Shown: positions 26,214-38,529 of the stretch, in pieces
How the letters are laid out: each line of letters begins with the position of its first letter
Position numbering within the stretch: the first letter of the stretch is position 1
Assembly: GCA_015494725.1 (NCBI GenBank)
Contig: WGAR01000005.1
Coordinates: 1-45,446, forward strand
Source of the DNA: Thermodesulfobacteriaceae bacterium
Lineage (GTDB): Bacteria > Desulfobacterota > Thermodesulfobacteria > Thermodesulfobacteriales > Thermodesulfobacteriaceae
Length of the DNA stretch: 45,446 nt
Direction of reading: 5' to 3'
Program-made: the position numbers and the translations under genes
The notes under the pieces: model-generated
Database searches by the model: none
What the model saw: the letters and a program-made list of their open reading frames with translations, nothing else
What the model was told of the DNA's origin: nothing

Positions 26214-26580
26214 GGTTTTCCTCCTTCCGAAGATCCTCCGGCTCTATCCGCGGGGCTTCGACCCAGAGACCCTCCAGATCATAGACCTGACGCACCGGCT
26301 CGTAGAAGAGATGCACCACGGCATCGCCGTAATCCATGACCACCCAGTGCCCCTGGGTGAGCCCCTCCACCCCGGAGGGAGGTATTCCCAGCCGCGCGGT
26401 CTCGGATTCCAGAAAATCGGCCAGACCCTGAACGTGACGGGCCGAACGTGCACTGGCAATAAGGATAAAATCAGTATAGGAAGATCGACCCCGAACATCC
26501 AGTACCACCAGATCCTCACCCTTCTTCTCCCGGATCAGACGGATCAGCAGACGCACCAGCTCCAGAGAATCAAAGGCCAT
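26200..26580 (-). CDS. rsfS: ribosomal silencing factor RsfS
   Basis: RsfS (Iojap/YbeB family) binds ribosomal protein L14 and blocks subunit joining when nutrients are low. The 126-residue protein has the family pattern LIREKKGEDLVVLDVRGRSSYTDFILIASARSARHVQ and GHWVVMDYGDAVVHLFYEPVRQVYDLEGLW. ATG 26580 abuts the stop of the DUF6485 gene (26581) with no gap. It is followed by gpmI, which it overlaps. Confidence 0.95.
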   Translation of the reverse strand: MAFDSLELVRLLIRLIREKKGEDLVVLDVRGRSSYTDFILIASARSARHVQGLADFLESETARLGIPPSGVEGLTQGHWVVMDYGDAVVHLFYEPVRQVYDLEGLWVEAPRIEPEDLRKEENLVRD

Positions 26581-26784
26581 CTACAGACGACCCTCCGTGA
26601 CCAGACGGGCAAAATGCTCGAAACTGCGGTCGTAGGTGCGTTCGGCCTCCGGAGGAAAACAGCAGCCCGGAAGCTGCCGCATGGAAAGATGATACTTCAG
26701 ACATTCACAACATATCCCCTTCTTCGGACAGGGTTCGTAGGTGCAGTTGCAACGTTTAAGATTGGATTCCCTCTTGCATTCCAT
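26581..26784 (-). CDS. cysteine-rich DUF6485-like protein
   Basis: This 67-residue protein has nine cysteines, mostly in ECKRESNLKRCNCTYEPCPKKGICCECLKYH, followed by LPGCCFPPEAERTYDRSFEHFARL. The pattern matches a small family found in anaerobes and classed as DUF6485, presumed to bind metal; no biochemical role is known to me. It lies 15 bases after the octaheme cytochrome gene and touches rsfS. Confidence 0.8.
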   Translation of the reverse strand: MECKRESNLKRCNCTYEPCPKKGICCECLKYHLSMRQLPGCCFPPEAERTYDRSFEHFARLVTEGRL

Positions 26785-26799
26785 GGTCTCCCTCCTTCC

Positions 26800-31490
<4,691 letters not shown>

Positions 31491-31740
31491 TTCTTTAAAC
31501 TCCTTAAAAGAATTCTTTAATAAGGGGCCGGTATTGCACCGGGTAAGCGTAACCCCTGAGGAGGACGCTCTTTATACTCCTTGCCGGAGGTGGAAGATGC
31601 GGTGGAAAAAGGGGTGGATAAACCCGGAGCCGGATTTCCACCGGGTTTTCCACCGGGGTTTGAGTTATAAAATCCACCGGGGGTTTCTTCCCCCTTCGGT
31701 TATGCGCAAGGAATCGGGTATCCATTTTTCAGGTCGTAAT
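31491..31740. other. candidate replication origin (DnaA-box-like cluster)
   Basis: This non-coding gap separates divergent dnaN and helicase genes. Six hexamers sit on an exact 12-bp register: GGTGGA at 31589, 31601 and 31613, and the inverted form TCCACC at 31637, 31649 and 31673. Extended, they read TTATCCACC, TTTTCCACC (twice), ATTTCCACC, AAATCCACC and TCTTCCACC, i.e. the DnaA box TTWTNCACA with a final C. The flank next to dnaN is AT-rich (31496-31525) and followed by a nested inverted repeat AGGGG-CCGGT...ACCGG...CCCCT (31523-31557). Position beside dnaN and gyrB fits an origin. An array of binding sites for another regulator is the alternative. Confidence 0.5.
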
Positions 31741-31758
31741 GATCTTAAAAGGGCCTGG

Positions 31759-31787
31759 TTTAAAAGATCTTTCCCGGGGATTATACT
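31759..31787 (+). promoter_or_regulatory. promoter of the helicase gene
   Basis: TTTAAA (31759-31764), a 17-base spacer and TATACT (31782-31787) lie 11 bases before ATG 31799, implying a very short leader of about five bases. Confidence 0.45.
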
Positions 31788-31798
31788 ACAGAGCACCT

Positions 31799-33910
31799 AT
31801 GAGGGGAAGGCGCATCGAATATCTGAAGGACCTCAATCCGGCCCAGCTGGAGGCGGTACGGACCCTTTTCGGCCCGGTCCTGGTTATTGCCGGGGCCGGC
31901 TCCGGCAAGACCCGGACTCTGGTCTATCGGGTGGCCCGACTGGTGGAGGAAGGGGTTCCCCCGGAGCGCATCCTCCTCCTGACCTTCACCCGTAAAGCCG
32001 CCCGGGAGATGTTGCGCCGGGCCTCGCTTATCCTGGACGCCTCCTGTGAGCGGGTGGCCGGGGGTACCTTCCATTCCCTTTCCCATCAGATGCTTCGCCG
32101 CTACGGTCATCTCCTGGGTTATGGTTCCAATTTTACCGTACTCGACCGCGGAGACGCCGAGGATGCCATAAACCTCCTGCGCGGAGCCCTGGGGCTGGCG
32201 GAAAAGGGACGCCGATTTCCCAAAAAAGATACCCTGGCCTCCATCTTCAGTAAGTCGGTAAATCAGGGACGCACCCTGGAGGAAATCCTGGAGAAGGAAT
32301 ATCCCCATCTTCTGGAGCATCTGCCGGACATCCAGAGGCTCTTTTCCGAATACCAGCGCTACAAGAGGGAACATCAGCTCATGGATTACGACGATCTTCT
32401 CCTCAACTGGTACCGTGTCCTCCTGGAACATCCCGGGGTGAGAAGGGAGATCTCCCGGGAATTTGAGTTCATCATGGTGGATGAGTACCAGGACACCAAT
32501 CATCTTCAGGCCGAGATCGTGCGTCTCATGTCCGAGGGCCATGGTAATGTAATGGTGGTGGGGGACGATTCCCAGAGCATATACGCCTTTCGAGGGGCAA
32601 ACTTTCGAAATATCCTGCAGTTTCCCCGCCTCTTTCCCGGGGCCAAGATCATCAAGCTCGAAGAGAACTATCGCAGCACCCAGCCCATCCTGGATCTGGC
32701 CAACGCCGTGATCGCCCGGGCCCGGGAGAAATACACCAAGTGCCTTTTCACCCGTAAATCCGGGGGAAGAAAACCGGTGGTCTATCGGGCCCGGGATGAG
32801 GCCGATCAGAGTCGTTTCGTGGCCGAACGTATCCTGGAACTGAGAGAAGAGGGTATCCCCCTTTCGGAGATGGCCGTGCTCTTCCGGGCGGCCTTCCATT
32901 CCTTTGATCTGGAGCTCGAACTGGCCAAAAGGGATATCCCCTTTGTGAAGTACGGGGGTCTAAAACTCATCGAAGCGGCTCATATCAAAGACATCGTGGC
33001 CCATCTTCGGATCATCCTCAATCCCTACGATCTCCTCTCCTGGCACCGGGTGCTGCTGCTTCTGGAGGGGGTAGGGCCGCGCACCGCCGAAAAGATCATG
33101 AACCACCTTCGCCAGAGTACCGATCCGGTGGAAACCCTGGCCCGTTTCCCCTCCCGCCCCTCCTTCCGGGAAGGCCTGGAGGCTCTCTACCGGGTCTTGC
33201 GCGATCTAAGGGATATTCCCTCGGTGGAAGAAAAACTGGAACGACTTTACCGCTATTACACCCCGGTGCTGGAACGGGTCTATCACGACGATTATCCCAA
33301 ACGCGAACGGGACCTGGAGAGCCTGCTCACCCTTTCCCATAAGTACCGGGATCTGTCCGAGTTTCTGGCGGATCTGGCCTTAGAGCCCCCGGAATCCTCG
33401 GTGGCGGACCTGGAACCGGAAAACGAGACCGAGGACCATCTGGTGCTCTCCACCATCCATTCCGCCAAAGGGCTGGAATGGCACACCGTGTTCGTGATCG
33501 CGCTTTCCGAGGGGAGGTTTCCCTCGGCCTATGCCGTTTCCTCGGAAGAGGAACTGGAGGAGGAAAGAAGACTCTTTTATGTAGCGGTTACCCGGGCCCG
33601 GGAAAACCTCTATCTCACCCATCCGGTAACCGGATACGTGCCGGGCGAGGGGCGGGTAATCCTCAAACCCTCCCGTTTTCTGGAGGAACTGCCCTCTCAT
33701 CTTTACGAGATCTATCGGGAACCCCGGGAAGAAGCCTCCGACGAGGAGGTGCCGGAGGGGGCCTTTCGTCCGGGGGATGTGGTCTGGCATCCGCGTTTCG
33801 GAGAGGGAGAGATCCGCGATGTCCTGAGTCAGGACAAGGTTAGAGTCTATTTTCTGGGGCACGGGGAAAAGACCCTGCACCTTAAATTTGCTCGACTGGA
33901 AAGGATTTGA
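31799..33910 (+). CDS. UvrD/PcrA/Rep superfamily 1 DNA helicase
   Basis: This is a 703-residue 3'-5' DNA helicase for repair or replication restart. SF1A motifs are in order: LNPAQLEAV (Q motif), AGAGSGKTRTL (I), FTRKAAREML (Ia), FIMVDEYQDTN (II), VVGDDSQSIYAFRGA (III), EENYRSTQPIL (IV), STIHSAKGLEWHTVFV (V) and EERRLFYVAVTRARENLYLTHP (VI). The C-terminus (GDVVWHPRFGEGEIRDVL) is the Tudor-like tail of PcrA/UvrD, used for RNA polymerase contact. ATG 31799 lacks a Shine-Dalgarno; ATG 31739 in frame would add 20 residues. It is divergent from dnaN across the candidate origin. Confidence 0.95.
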   Translation: MRGRRIEYLKDLNPAQLEAVRTLFGPVLVIAGAGSGKTRTLVYRVARLVEEGVPPERILLLTFTRKAAREMLRRASLILDASCERVAGGTFHSLSHQMLRRYGHLLGYGSNFTVLDRGDAEDAINLLRGALGLAEKGRRFPKKDTLASIFSKSVNQGRTLEEILEKEYPHLLEHLPDIQRLFSEYQRYKREHQLMDYDDLLLNWYRVLLEHPGVRREISREFEFIMVDEYQDTNHLQAEIVRLMSEGHGNVMVVGDDSQSIYAFRGANFRNILQFPRLFPGAKIIKLEENYRSTQPILDLANAVIARAREKYTKCLFTRKSGGRKPVVYRARDEADQSRFVAERILELREEGIPLSEMAVLFRAAFHSFDLELELAKRDIPFVKYGGLKLIEAAHIKDIVAHLRIILNPYDLLSWHRVLLLLEGVGPRTAEKIMNHLRQSTDPVETLARFPSRPSFREGLEALYRVLRDLRDIPSVEEKLERLYRYYTPVLERVYHDDYPKRERDLESLLTLSHKYRDLSEFLADLALEPPESSVADLEPENETEDHLVLSTIHSAKGLEWHTVFVIALSEGRFPSAYAVSSEEELEEERRLFYVAVTRARENLYLTHPVTGYVPGEGRVILKPSRFLEELPSHLYEIYREPREEASDEEVPEGAFRPGDVVWHPRFGEGEIRDVLSQDKVRVYFLGHGEKTLHLKFARLERI

Positions 33911-34692
33911 GGTTGTCCACGGAAAGGATTCTGCAGGTAAAGGGTCTTCGTTACCGGTATCCGGAGGGACAGGAGGCCCTGAGAGGGGTGGATCTTGAGA
34001 TCCTGGAAGGGGAAACCCTGGTCATCGTAGGGCCCAACGGGGCCGGGAAATCCACCCTTCTCCTCTGTATGGCCGGGCTCTATCCCGCCGAGGGCACGGT
34101 GCTTTACCGGGGAGAACCCCTGAGGGGATTGCGGGATCCCCGGCGCCTGGAAATAGGTTTTCTCTTTCAGAACCCGGACGATCAACTCTTTTCCCTTACC
34201 GTCTTTGAGGATGTGGCCTTCGGACCCCGGCAGATGGGTCTTCCCGAGGAGGAGGTGGCCCGTCGGGTCCGGGAGGCCCTGGAACGGGTAGGGCTTTCCG
34301 GGTTTGAAGACCGAAGCCCGCATCATCTGAGTTTCGGAGAAAAGCGCCGGGTGGCCCTGGCCACCGTGCTTTCCATGCAACCCCGGGTGCTCCTTCTGGA
34401 TGAACCCACCAGTAACCTGGACCCGCGTTCCCGCCGACGTTTCGTGGAGCTGATGCGAGACCTCGGTCAGACCAAGATCCTGGCCACACACGATCTGGAG
34501 GCTGCCTATGAGGTGGCCGACCGGGTGATCCTCTTTTATCAGGGACGGGTGGTGTATCAGGGTCCGCCCGAAGAGGTCCTCTTTGATCGGGACCTTCTGG
34601 AACGCTACGGTCTGGAACTTCCCTTTTTCGTTCAATTCCTTCAGGAGACGGGAAATGCCCGAAAAGATCCTCCTTCCCGCCTATCTCCGTGA
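33907..34692 (+). CDS. ECF/CbiO-type ABC transporter ATPase
   Basis: This 261-residue cytoplasmic ATPase would energise uptake of a vitamin or transition metal. Walker A is VGPNGAGKSTLLL, the Q-loop FQNPDDQLFSLTVFEDVAFGP is typical of EcfA/CbiO, the signature is LSFGEKRRVALA and Walker B is VLLLDEPTSNLD with the H-loop ILATHDLEAAYEVAD. The start is TTG 33907, overlapping the helicase stop, or TTG 33913. No ECF membrane subunit (EcfT, CbiM or CbiQ) lies in the window, so its partners are elsewhere. It overlaps the next gene by 38 bases. Confidence 0.87.
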   Translation: MRLSTERILQVKGLRYRYPEGQEALRGVDLEILEGETLVIVGPNGAGKSTLLLCMAGLYPAEGTVLYRGEPLRGLRDPRRLEIGFLFQNPDDQLFSLTVFEDVAFGPRQMGLPEEEVARRVREALERVGLSGFEDRSPHHLSFGEKRRVALATVLSMQPRVLLLDEPTSNLDPRSRRRFVELMRDLGQTKILATHDLEAAYEVADRVILFYQGRVVYQGPPEEVLFDRDLLERYGLELPFFVQFLQETGNARKDPPSRLSP

Positions 34693-35503
34693 GACCCTTT
34701 ACCGCAAAAACATTCAGGTACGGGGTATCCGGGAGCTACCCCAGGACCTGCGCGACGAGATCTTGAGCGGCAGAAAGACCGTGCTGGTCTTCTCTTCGGG
34801 CAAGGTCTTTCCGGCTCAGGTGATCAAGGCCGTGGATAAGGCCGCGCTCATCCGTTTCACCGGACCGGTACCCCCGGTAAAACCTCCCGAGAATATCCTG
34901 CTGGTGGTGTCCTCTCCCACCACCCGTTACGTGTTCCAGGCCCTGGTGCGCGCCGTGGAAAAGGGGATCTTTCAGGTCCAGTTCCTGGAGCCCCGGGTGG
35001 AGGAACGCCTGGTTCCTCCGGGGGAGAGAGCGGTCTTTTTCACCCCCCTTACCCTTTCCCTTTTCGAGCCCCTCCTTTCCGGAAGATATTTTCTCCTGCG
35101 CGATACCAACCTCTCTCCGGAAGGGGTTAGGGACCTGGAGCAGGGCTATGTCTATGACCTCATCATTGACGATACGGACAACGTGGTGGATGAATTCGAG
35201 AGACTCATGTCCTCTCCGGGGAAGATCTTTACCCTGAGGGACATTTCGCGGGGCGGGGCCTGTATCTATATGAATCGGGTCTTCTCCCCGGAGAAAGAGG
35301 CCTTTCCCCTTTATCTGCGGGGCACCCTGGAGGGCCGGGGCCGGACCTTCAATTTCGGTCTGCTGGGGATTACCCGGAGGGTGCGCATCGAAGGAAACCG
35401 CACCTATTTCCATATCATGTGGGTACAGCGGCTGCGCCCTTTCGTTTTCGAATTTATGCTAGGACTCTTTTCCGAAACTCCTCCCAGCCCAGACGCTCGA
35501 TGA
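34655..35503 (+). CDS. PilZ-like protein of unknown function
   Basis: This is a 282-residue soluble protein. The C-terminal half contains TLRDISRGGACIYMNRVFS, which matches the D/N-x-S-x-x-G part of PilZ c-di-GMP-binding domains, and ends in a strand-rich GRTFNFGLLGITRRVRIEGN typical of the PilZ barrel. The RxxxR half of the c-di-GMP site is not evident, so binding is uncertain. The N-terminal half has a barrel-like segment (VLVFSSGKVFPAQVIKAVDKAALIRFTG) that I cannot name. ATG 34655 has AGGAG seven bases upstream; the frame opens earlier only inside the ATPase gene. It overlaps the convergent siroheme-reductase gene by 50 bases. Confidence 0.68.
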   Translation: MPEKILLPAYLRETLYRKNIQVRGIRELPQDLRDEILSGRKTVLVFSSGKVFPAQVIKAVDKAALIRFTGPVPPVKPPENILLVVSSPTTRYVFQALVRAVEKGIFQVQFLEPRVEERLVPPGERAVFFTPLTLSLFEPLLSGRYFLLRDTNLSPEGVRDLEQGYVYDLIIDDTDNVVDEFERLMSSPGKIFTLRDISRGGACIYMNRVFSPEKEAFPLYLRGTLEGRGRTFNFGLLGITRRVRIEGNRTYFHIMWVQRLRPFVFEFMLGLFSETPPSPDAR

Positions 35504-36248
35504 TGGCCCCCAGTCTCTCTCCGCGCCGATTCTCTTCCCGATAGATGCGGAGCACCCTCTCCAGGATCCGGAGCACTTCCTCCTCCCGGGCCAGGGGCAA
35601 TATCTCGGTGGCCAGGCGGGGGCGGCGTCCCAGTTTTCCCCCCACCAGGATGCGATAGCCCCGTTCCCCCTCCCGTAGGGCCCCGGTGGGACAGATCCGG
35701 GTACAGGCCCCGCAGGCCACACAGCGCGTCTCTTCCACCACCGGACCGGCCTCGGTCAGACGCAGGGCTTCCTCCTCGCAAACCTCCAGACAGGATTCAC
35801 AGAAACTGCATAGACCCGGCTCCACCTCCAGCCGTATGCGACCGTGGACCCCGAAATCGGCGATATGGATGCGGGAGCAGGCGTTGGGACATTCGGAAAA
35901 GGCCACCCGGAACTGATGATGGTGTTTGAGGGGTCCCCCGACCTTTTCCCTCAGGAAGGAGGTTAGATCGGCCTTCCGCAGGAGATCCTCCACCCGGCGG
36001 AGCAGAGGGGCCGAGTCGGTGAGGGCGTTTTTACATCCGGCTCCGCCGAAACAGGTTTCCACCGCGTATCCCTCCCGGGTTTCCGCGGCCTTGTCCCTTA
36101 ATTCCTCCCGGGCCTTAAGGAAATCGGCCGCGGTGATGAGGGTCTTTCCCTGCGAGGCGGCCCAGTCCTCCACCGCCTGGCGCACCCTTTTCCTTACCCA
36201 GAAGGGCACGCGCTTCAACCAGGCCTCGGCCTCCGGCGTCCATTCCAT
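35454..36248 (-). CDS. small siroheme [4Fe-4S] sulfite/nitrite reductase-like ferredoxin
   Basis: This is a 264-residue cytoplasmic redox protein. An N-terminal helical module (WTPEAEAWLKRVPFWVRKRVRQAVEDWA) resembles the small domain of light-independent protochlorophyllide reductases. It is followed by one sulfite/nitrite reductase half with the siroheme-cluster cysteines C66-x5-C72 and C120-x3-C124, and an inserted 2[4Fe-4S] ferredoxin (C147/C150/C153/C157 and C176/C179/C182/C186). This minimal form resembles short siroheme reductases of anaerobes rather than DsrAB. ATG 36248 is preceded by GGAGGAGAGG. It is the last gene of an FNR-box operon; sulfite or nitrite/NO reduction is possible. 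Confidence 0.85.
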   Translation of the reverse strand: MEWTPEAEAWLKRVPFWVRKRVRQAVEDWAASQGKTLITAADFLKAREELRDKAAETREGYAVETCFGGAGCKNALTDSAPLLRRVEDLLRKADLTSFLREKVGGPLKHHHQFRVAFSECPNACSRIHIADFGVHGRIRLEVEPGLCSFCESCLEVCEEEALRLTEAGPVVEETRCVACGACTRICPTGALREGERGYRILVGGKLGRRPRLATEILPLAREEEVLRILERVLRIYREENRRGERLGAIIERLGWEEFRKRVLA

Positions 36249-36269
36249 ACCGGCCTCTCCTCCCAAGGT

Positions 36270-36998
36270 TTATAGTTCTTCCTCCCGGATTATCTCCCCC
36301 CGGGAACTGATCACCAGGGTGCGGATGGGGAGATCCGTGCCCGCGACCCTGCGGGCCTCGGTCAGGATCCTGGCCATTCCCCGACAGCAGGGAACCTCCA
36401 TGATGGCCAGGGTTACGCTACGGGGTTGGGCCTGGCGGAGGATCTCGCTCAGGCGGGCCACGTATTCCTCGGCCGGATCAAATTTGGGACACCCGATGAG
36501 GATCTTTTTCCCCGGGAGCAGCCGGGTGTGCAGGGCGGGATAGGCCACAGGCACGCAGTCCGCCGCCACCAGGAGATCCGCCCCCCGGAGGAAGGGAGCG
36601 GTGGGGGGAATCAGCCGGATCTGAACCGGCCACTGGGTCAGGGCCGAGGGAATATCCCCGGGCACCACCTGGCCGGAAGCGGCGGAAAACTCCTGCACCT
36701 GGCTGCCCGGGCATCCGCAGGCGAGACCCATAGGGGGAGACTCCCCCCGGAGGCGTTGCAGATGTTCCTCCACCGCCCGGTGATCAAAGGGTTCGGCCTC
36801 CCGTTCCACGATGCGTAGCGCTCCCCGGGGACATTCCCCGATACAGGCCCCCAGTCCATCACACAGCTTTTCCGCCACCAGGCGAGCCTTGCCGTCTATG
36901 ATCTGGATGGCTCCCTCCTCACAGGCGGTCACACACTGACCGCAACCGTCACAGAGTTCCTCGTCTATTTCGATGATCTTACGCAGGGTTTTGGGCAT
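36270..36998 (-). CDS. ferredoxin-domain iron-sulfur protein
   Basis: This is a 242-residue protein. Residues 16-56 are a two-cluster ferredoxin in which the first site is complete (CDGCGQCVTAC) but the second reads CDGLGACIGECP, with Leu in place of the second Cys, suggesting a 3Fe or absent cluster. The remainder is an alpha/beta domain with further cysteines (LACGCPGS, IGCPKFDPAEEYV, EVPCCRGM) that may bind another cofactor. Related proteins with this CDGLGAC pattern are often next to hybrid-cluster protein or sulfite-reductase-like genes. It lies 21 bases before the siroheme gene and overlaps the upstream gene by 20 bases. Confidence 0.8.
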   Translation of the reverse strand: MPKTLRKIIEIDEELCDGCGQCVTACEEGAIQIIDGKARLVAEKLCDGLGACIGECPRGALRIVEREAEPFDHRAVEEHLQRLRGESPPMGLACGCPGSQVQEFSAASGQVVPGDIPSALTQWPVQIRLIPPTAPFLRGADLLVAADCVPVAYPALHTRLLPGKKILIGCPKFDPAEEYVARLSEILRQAQPRSVTLAIMEVPCCRGMARILTEARRVAGTDLPIRTLVISSRGEIIREEEL

Positions 36999-37527
36999 GG
37001 TCTTCCTCCTTTATAAAATCTTCCGGTGCGGGCTCGGGCGGAAGTTCCTGCAGGAATTCCAGGATCTCCCGCCGCAGGGTTTCCGGGACATTGGCCCGGG
37101 AAAGGATCTCCTCCCTTTCCTCCTCTTCCAGCGGAAAGAGATAGGCAGCCAGGAGAGAGATCCCCGGGGAGGTTCGGCGTACCCGGAGCAGGGCCTCCAC
37201 CTGCTGAACCAGATTGAGGATCCTTTCCAGCCGGGCGAAATCCTCGGCCAGGATCTTTTTAAGGGCCAGACCTATCCGCTCCCGCAGGAGTTCCTTTCGC
37301 TGCGCCAGGAGTTCCGGGGGCAGGTTGCCCAGACATTGCTCCGCATACTTGCAGTAGGCGGCACAGCTAAAGTCCATACGGGGATTGGGTACCTGACGAC
37401 CGCAGGAGGGACACCGGCGACTGGTGTCGTCCTTGAAGAATTCCAGCTCCCGCCCGCAGAACGGACACGGAACCTCGAAGATGGCATCTTCCTTCCAGTA
37501 ACGGGTGTCCTGACCGGGACAGCGCAT
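36979..37527 (-). CDS. zinc-ribbon protein of the anaerobic-ferredoxin operon
   Basis: This 182-residue protein begins MRCPGQDTRYWKEDAIFEV, followed by two CxxC knuckles (CPFCGRELEFFKDD, CPSCGRQV) and a third cysteine group (FSCAAYCKYAEQCLG), then a helical C-terminus. I know similar proteins in Desulfobacterota as zinc-ribbon proteins sometimes annotated as phosphohydrolases, but no HD motif is seen here, so I leave the function open. AGGAGG lies seven bases before ATG 37527. It heads the operon driven from the FNR-box promoter. Confidence 0.75.
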   Translation of the reverse strand: MRCPGQDTRYWKEDAIFEVPCPFCGRELEFFKDDTSRRCPSCGRQVPNPRMDFSCAAYCKYAEQCLGNLPPELLAQRKELLRERIGLALKKILAEDFARLERILNLVQQVEALLRVRRTSPGISLLAAYLFPLEEEEREEILSRANVPETLRREILEFLQELPPEPAPEDFIKEEDHAQNPA

Positions 37528-37580
37528 CCTCTTACCTCCTCGGGCCCGTCCTTCGGACCCCGGTTTTTCCTCTCAACCCT

Positions 37581-37586
37581 AATCTA
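37581..37586 (-). promoter_or_regulatory. -10 box of the siroheme-reductase operon
   Basis: On the minus strand TAGATT (four of six consensus bases) would place the transcription start near 37574, about 41.5 bases from the centre of the upstream FNR-type palindrome. No good -35 is present, as expected for an activated promoter. Confidence 0.45.
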
Positions 37587-37606
37587 AAACCCGCGGGCGC
37601 TGCGGT

Positions 37607-37624
37607 CCTTGATTCAGATCAAGG
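37607..37624. promoter_or_regulatory. perfect FNR/CRP-family binding palindrome
   Basis: CCTTGAT-TCAG-ATCAAGG is a perfect 18-base palindrome containing the exact FNR consensus TTGAT-N4-ATCAA (37609-37622). It lies in the 135-base gap between the divergent siroheme-reductase operon and queH. Confidence 0.75.
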
Positions 37625-37632
37625 GTCTTCTC

Positions 37633-37648
37633 CCCGGATCTTTCCGGG
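37633..37648 (+). promoter_or_regulatory. stable hairpin before queH
   Basis: CCCGGA-TCTT-TCCGGG forms a perfect six-pair stem with a four-base loop, followed by TTAAATTTT, 15 bases before the queH start. It could be an attenuator or a weak terminator. Confidence 0.4.
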
Positions 37649-37662
37649 TTAAATTTTAGGAC

Positions 37663-38223
37663 GTGAGGACCAGGAGATTGTTGCTGCATACCTGCTGCGG
37701 CCCCTGCACCCTTTATCCCCTGCGGGTCCTCCGGGAGGAGGGCCTGGAGCCGGTGGGGTTCTTTTTCAATCCCAATATCCATCCCTACCGGGAGTTCCGC
37801 AAACGCATGGGGGCCCTGAGGGAGGTGGCGGAACGGCGCCATCTGGAGGTCATCTGGCACCGGGACTACGGTTTGAGGAACTTCCTGCGGGAGGTGGTCT
37901 TCCGGGAGGAAGACCGCTGCGAGGTCTGTTATTACCTGCGCCTGCGGGAGACCGCCGCCCTGGCCCGAAAGGAGGGATACCCGGTTTTCAGCACCACCCT
38001 CCTTTACAGCCCCTTTCAGCAGCACGAACTGATCCGGGACATAGGGGAAACCCTGGCTCGACGTTTCGGCTTGAGCTTTCTCTATCACGATTTTCGGGAG
38101 GGCTACGGCGAAGGCCAGAAGGAGGCCCGGGAGATGGGAATCTACCGCCAGCCGTACTGCGGGTGTATCTTCAGCGAGGAGGAACGCTACGACAAAAAAC
38201 TTCGCCGAAGGAGGAGGGCATGA
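37663..38223 (+). CDS. queH: epoxyqueuosine reductase QueH
   Basis: QueH performs the last step of queuosine synthesis on tRNA, the cobalamin-independent alternative to QueG. The 186-residue protein shows the family cysteine motifs HTCCGPC (about residues 9-15), DRCEVCYYLRL and the C-terminal YRQPYCGCIFSEEERY, which bind the Fe-S cluster and a second metal. GTG 37663 is the most upstream start; a TTG at 37678 (MLLHTCCGPC) is possible. It overlaps the next gene by four bases (ATGA). Confidence 0.93.
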   Translation: MRTRRLLLHTCCGPCTLYPLRVLREEGLEPVGFFFNPNIHPYREFRKRMGALREVAERRHLEVIWHRDYGLRNFLREVVFREEDRCEVCYYLRLRETAALARKEGYPVFSTTLLYSPFQQHELIRDIGETLARRFGLSFLYHDFREGYGEGQKEAREMGIYRQPYCGCIFSEEERYDKKLRRRRRA

Positions 38224-38441
38224 ATCCCCTGGCGGAAATGGGAAAGATGCTCATCCTTTTCGGAATCTTTCTCATCCTGGCCGGAGCCCTGACCCTCTTC
38301 CTTCCCAAACTCAGCCAGCTTCCCCGTCTTCCCGGCGACATCCTCATTCGCAAAGGGAACTTTACCTTCTACTTTCCGCTGGTTACCTGTCTGATCCTGA
38401 GCCTGCTCCTGACCCTGATCCTGAACATCCTGCGACGTTAG
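38220..38441 (+). CDS. DUF2905 family membrane protein
   Basis: This 73-residue protein has two membrane helices (MLILFGIFLILAGALTLFL and FPLVTCLILSLLLTLIL) joined by LPRLPGDILIRKGNFTFYFP, the diagnostic loop of DUF2905. Function is unknown in all members I know. ATG 38220 is coupled to queH by the ATGA overlap. Confidence 0.9.
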   Translation: MNPLAEMGKMLILFGIFLILAGALTLFLPKLSQLPRLPGDILIRKGNFTFYFPLVTCLILSLLLTLILNILRR

Positions 38442-38462
38442 ATCGAACCGGGACCCGGCTTA

Positions 38463-38492
38463 TTGACAGGGAACCCTTTCCTGAATTTTAAT
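38463..38492 (+). promoter_or_regulatory. strong promoter for the pentaheme cytochrome
   Basis: A perfect TTGACA (38463-38468), an 18-base spacer and TTTAAT (38487-38492, five of six) precede the cytochrome by 37 bases. Confidence 0.6.
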
Positions 38493-38529
38493 GGGAGGAG
38501 GGGATGATCAGGGCCGGAGGTCTATAAAT

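Noticed and set aside
35454-36248. Dissimilatory sulfite reductase DsrA or DsrB
   Set aside because: At 264 residues with one siroheme half and an N-terminal helical module it is far shorter than DsrA/B, and no paired subunit is adjacent.
36979-37527. HD-domain phosphohydrolase
   Set aside because: Similar proteins may carry this label, but no HD metal pair is visible; only cysteine knuckles and a helical tail are seen.
37525-37662. preQ1 riboswitch in front of queH
   Set aside because: Only a simple six-pair hairpin is present; the short preQ1 aptamer pattern with its A-rich tail and pseudoknot is not.
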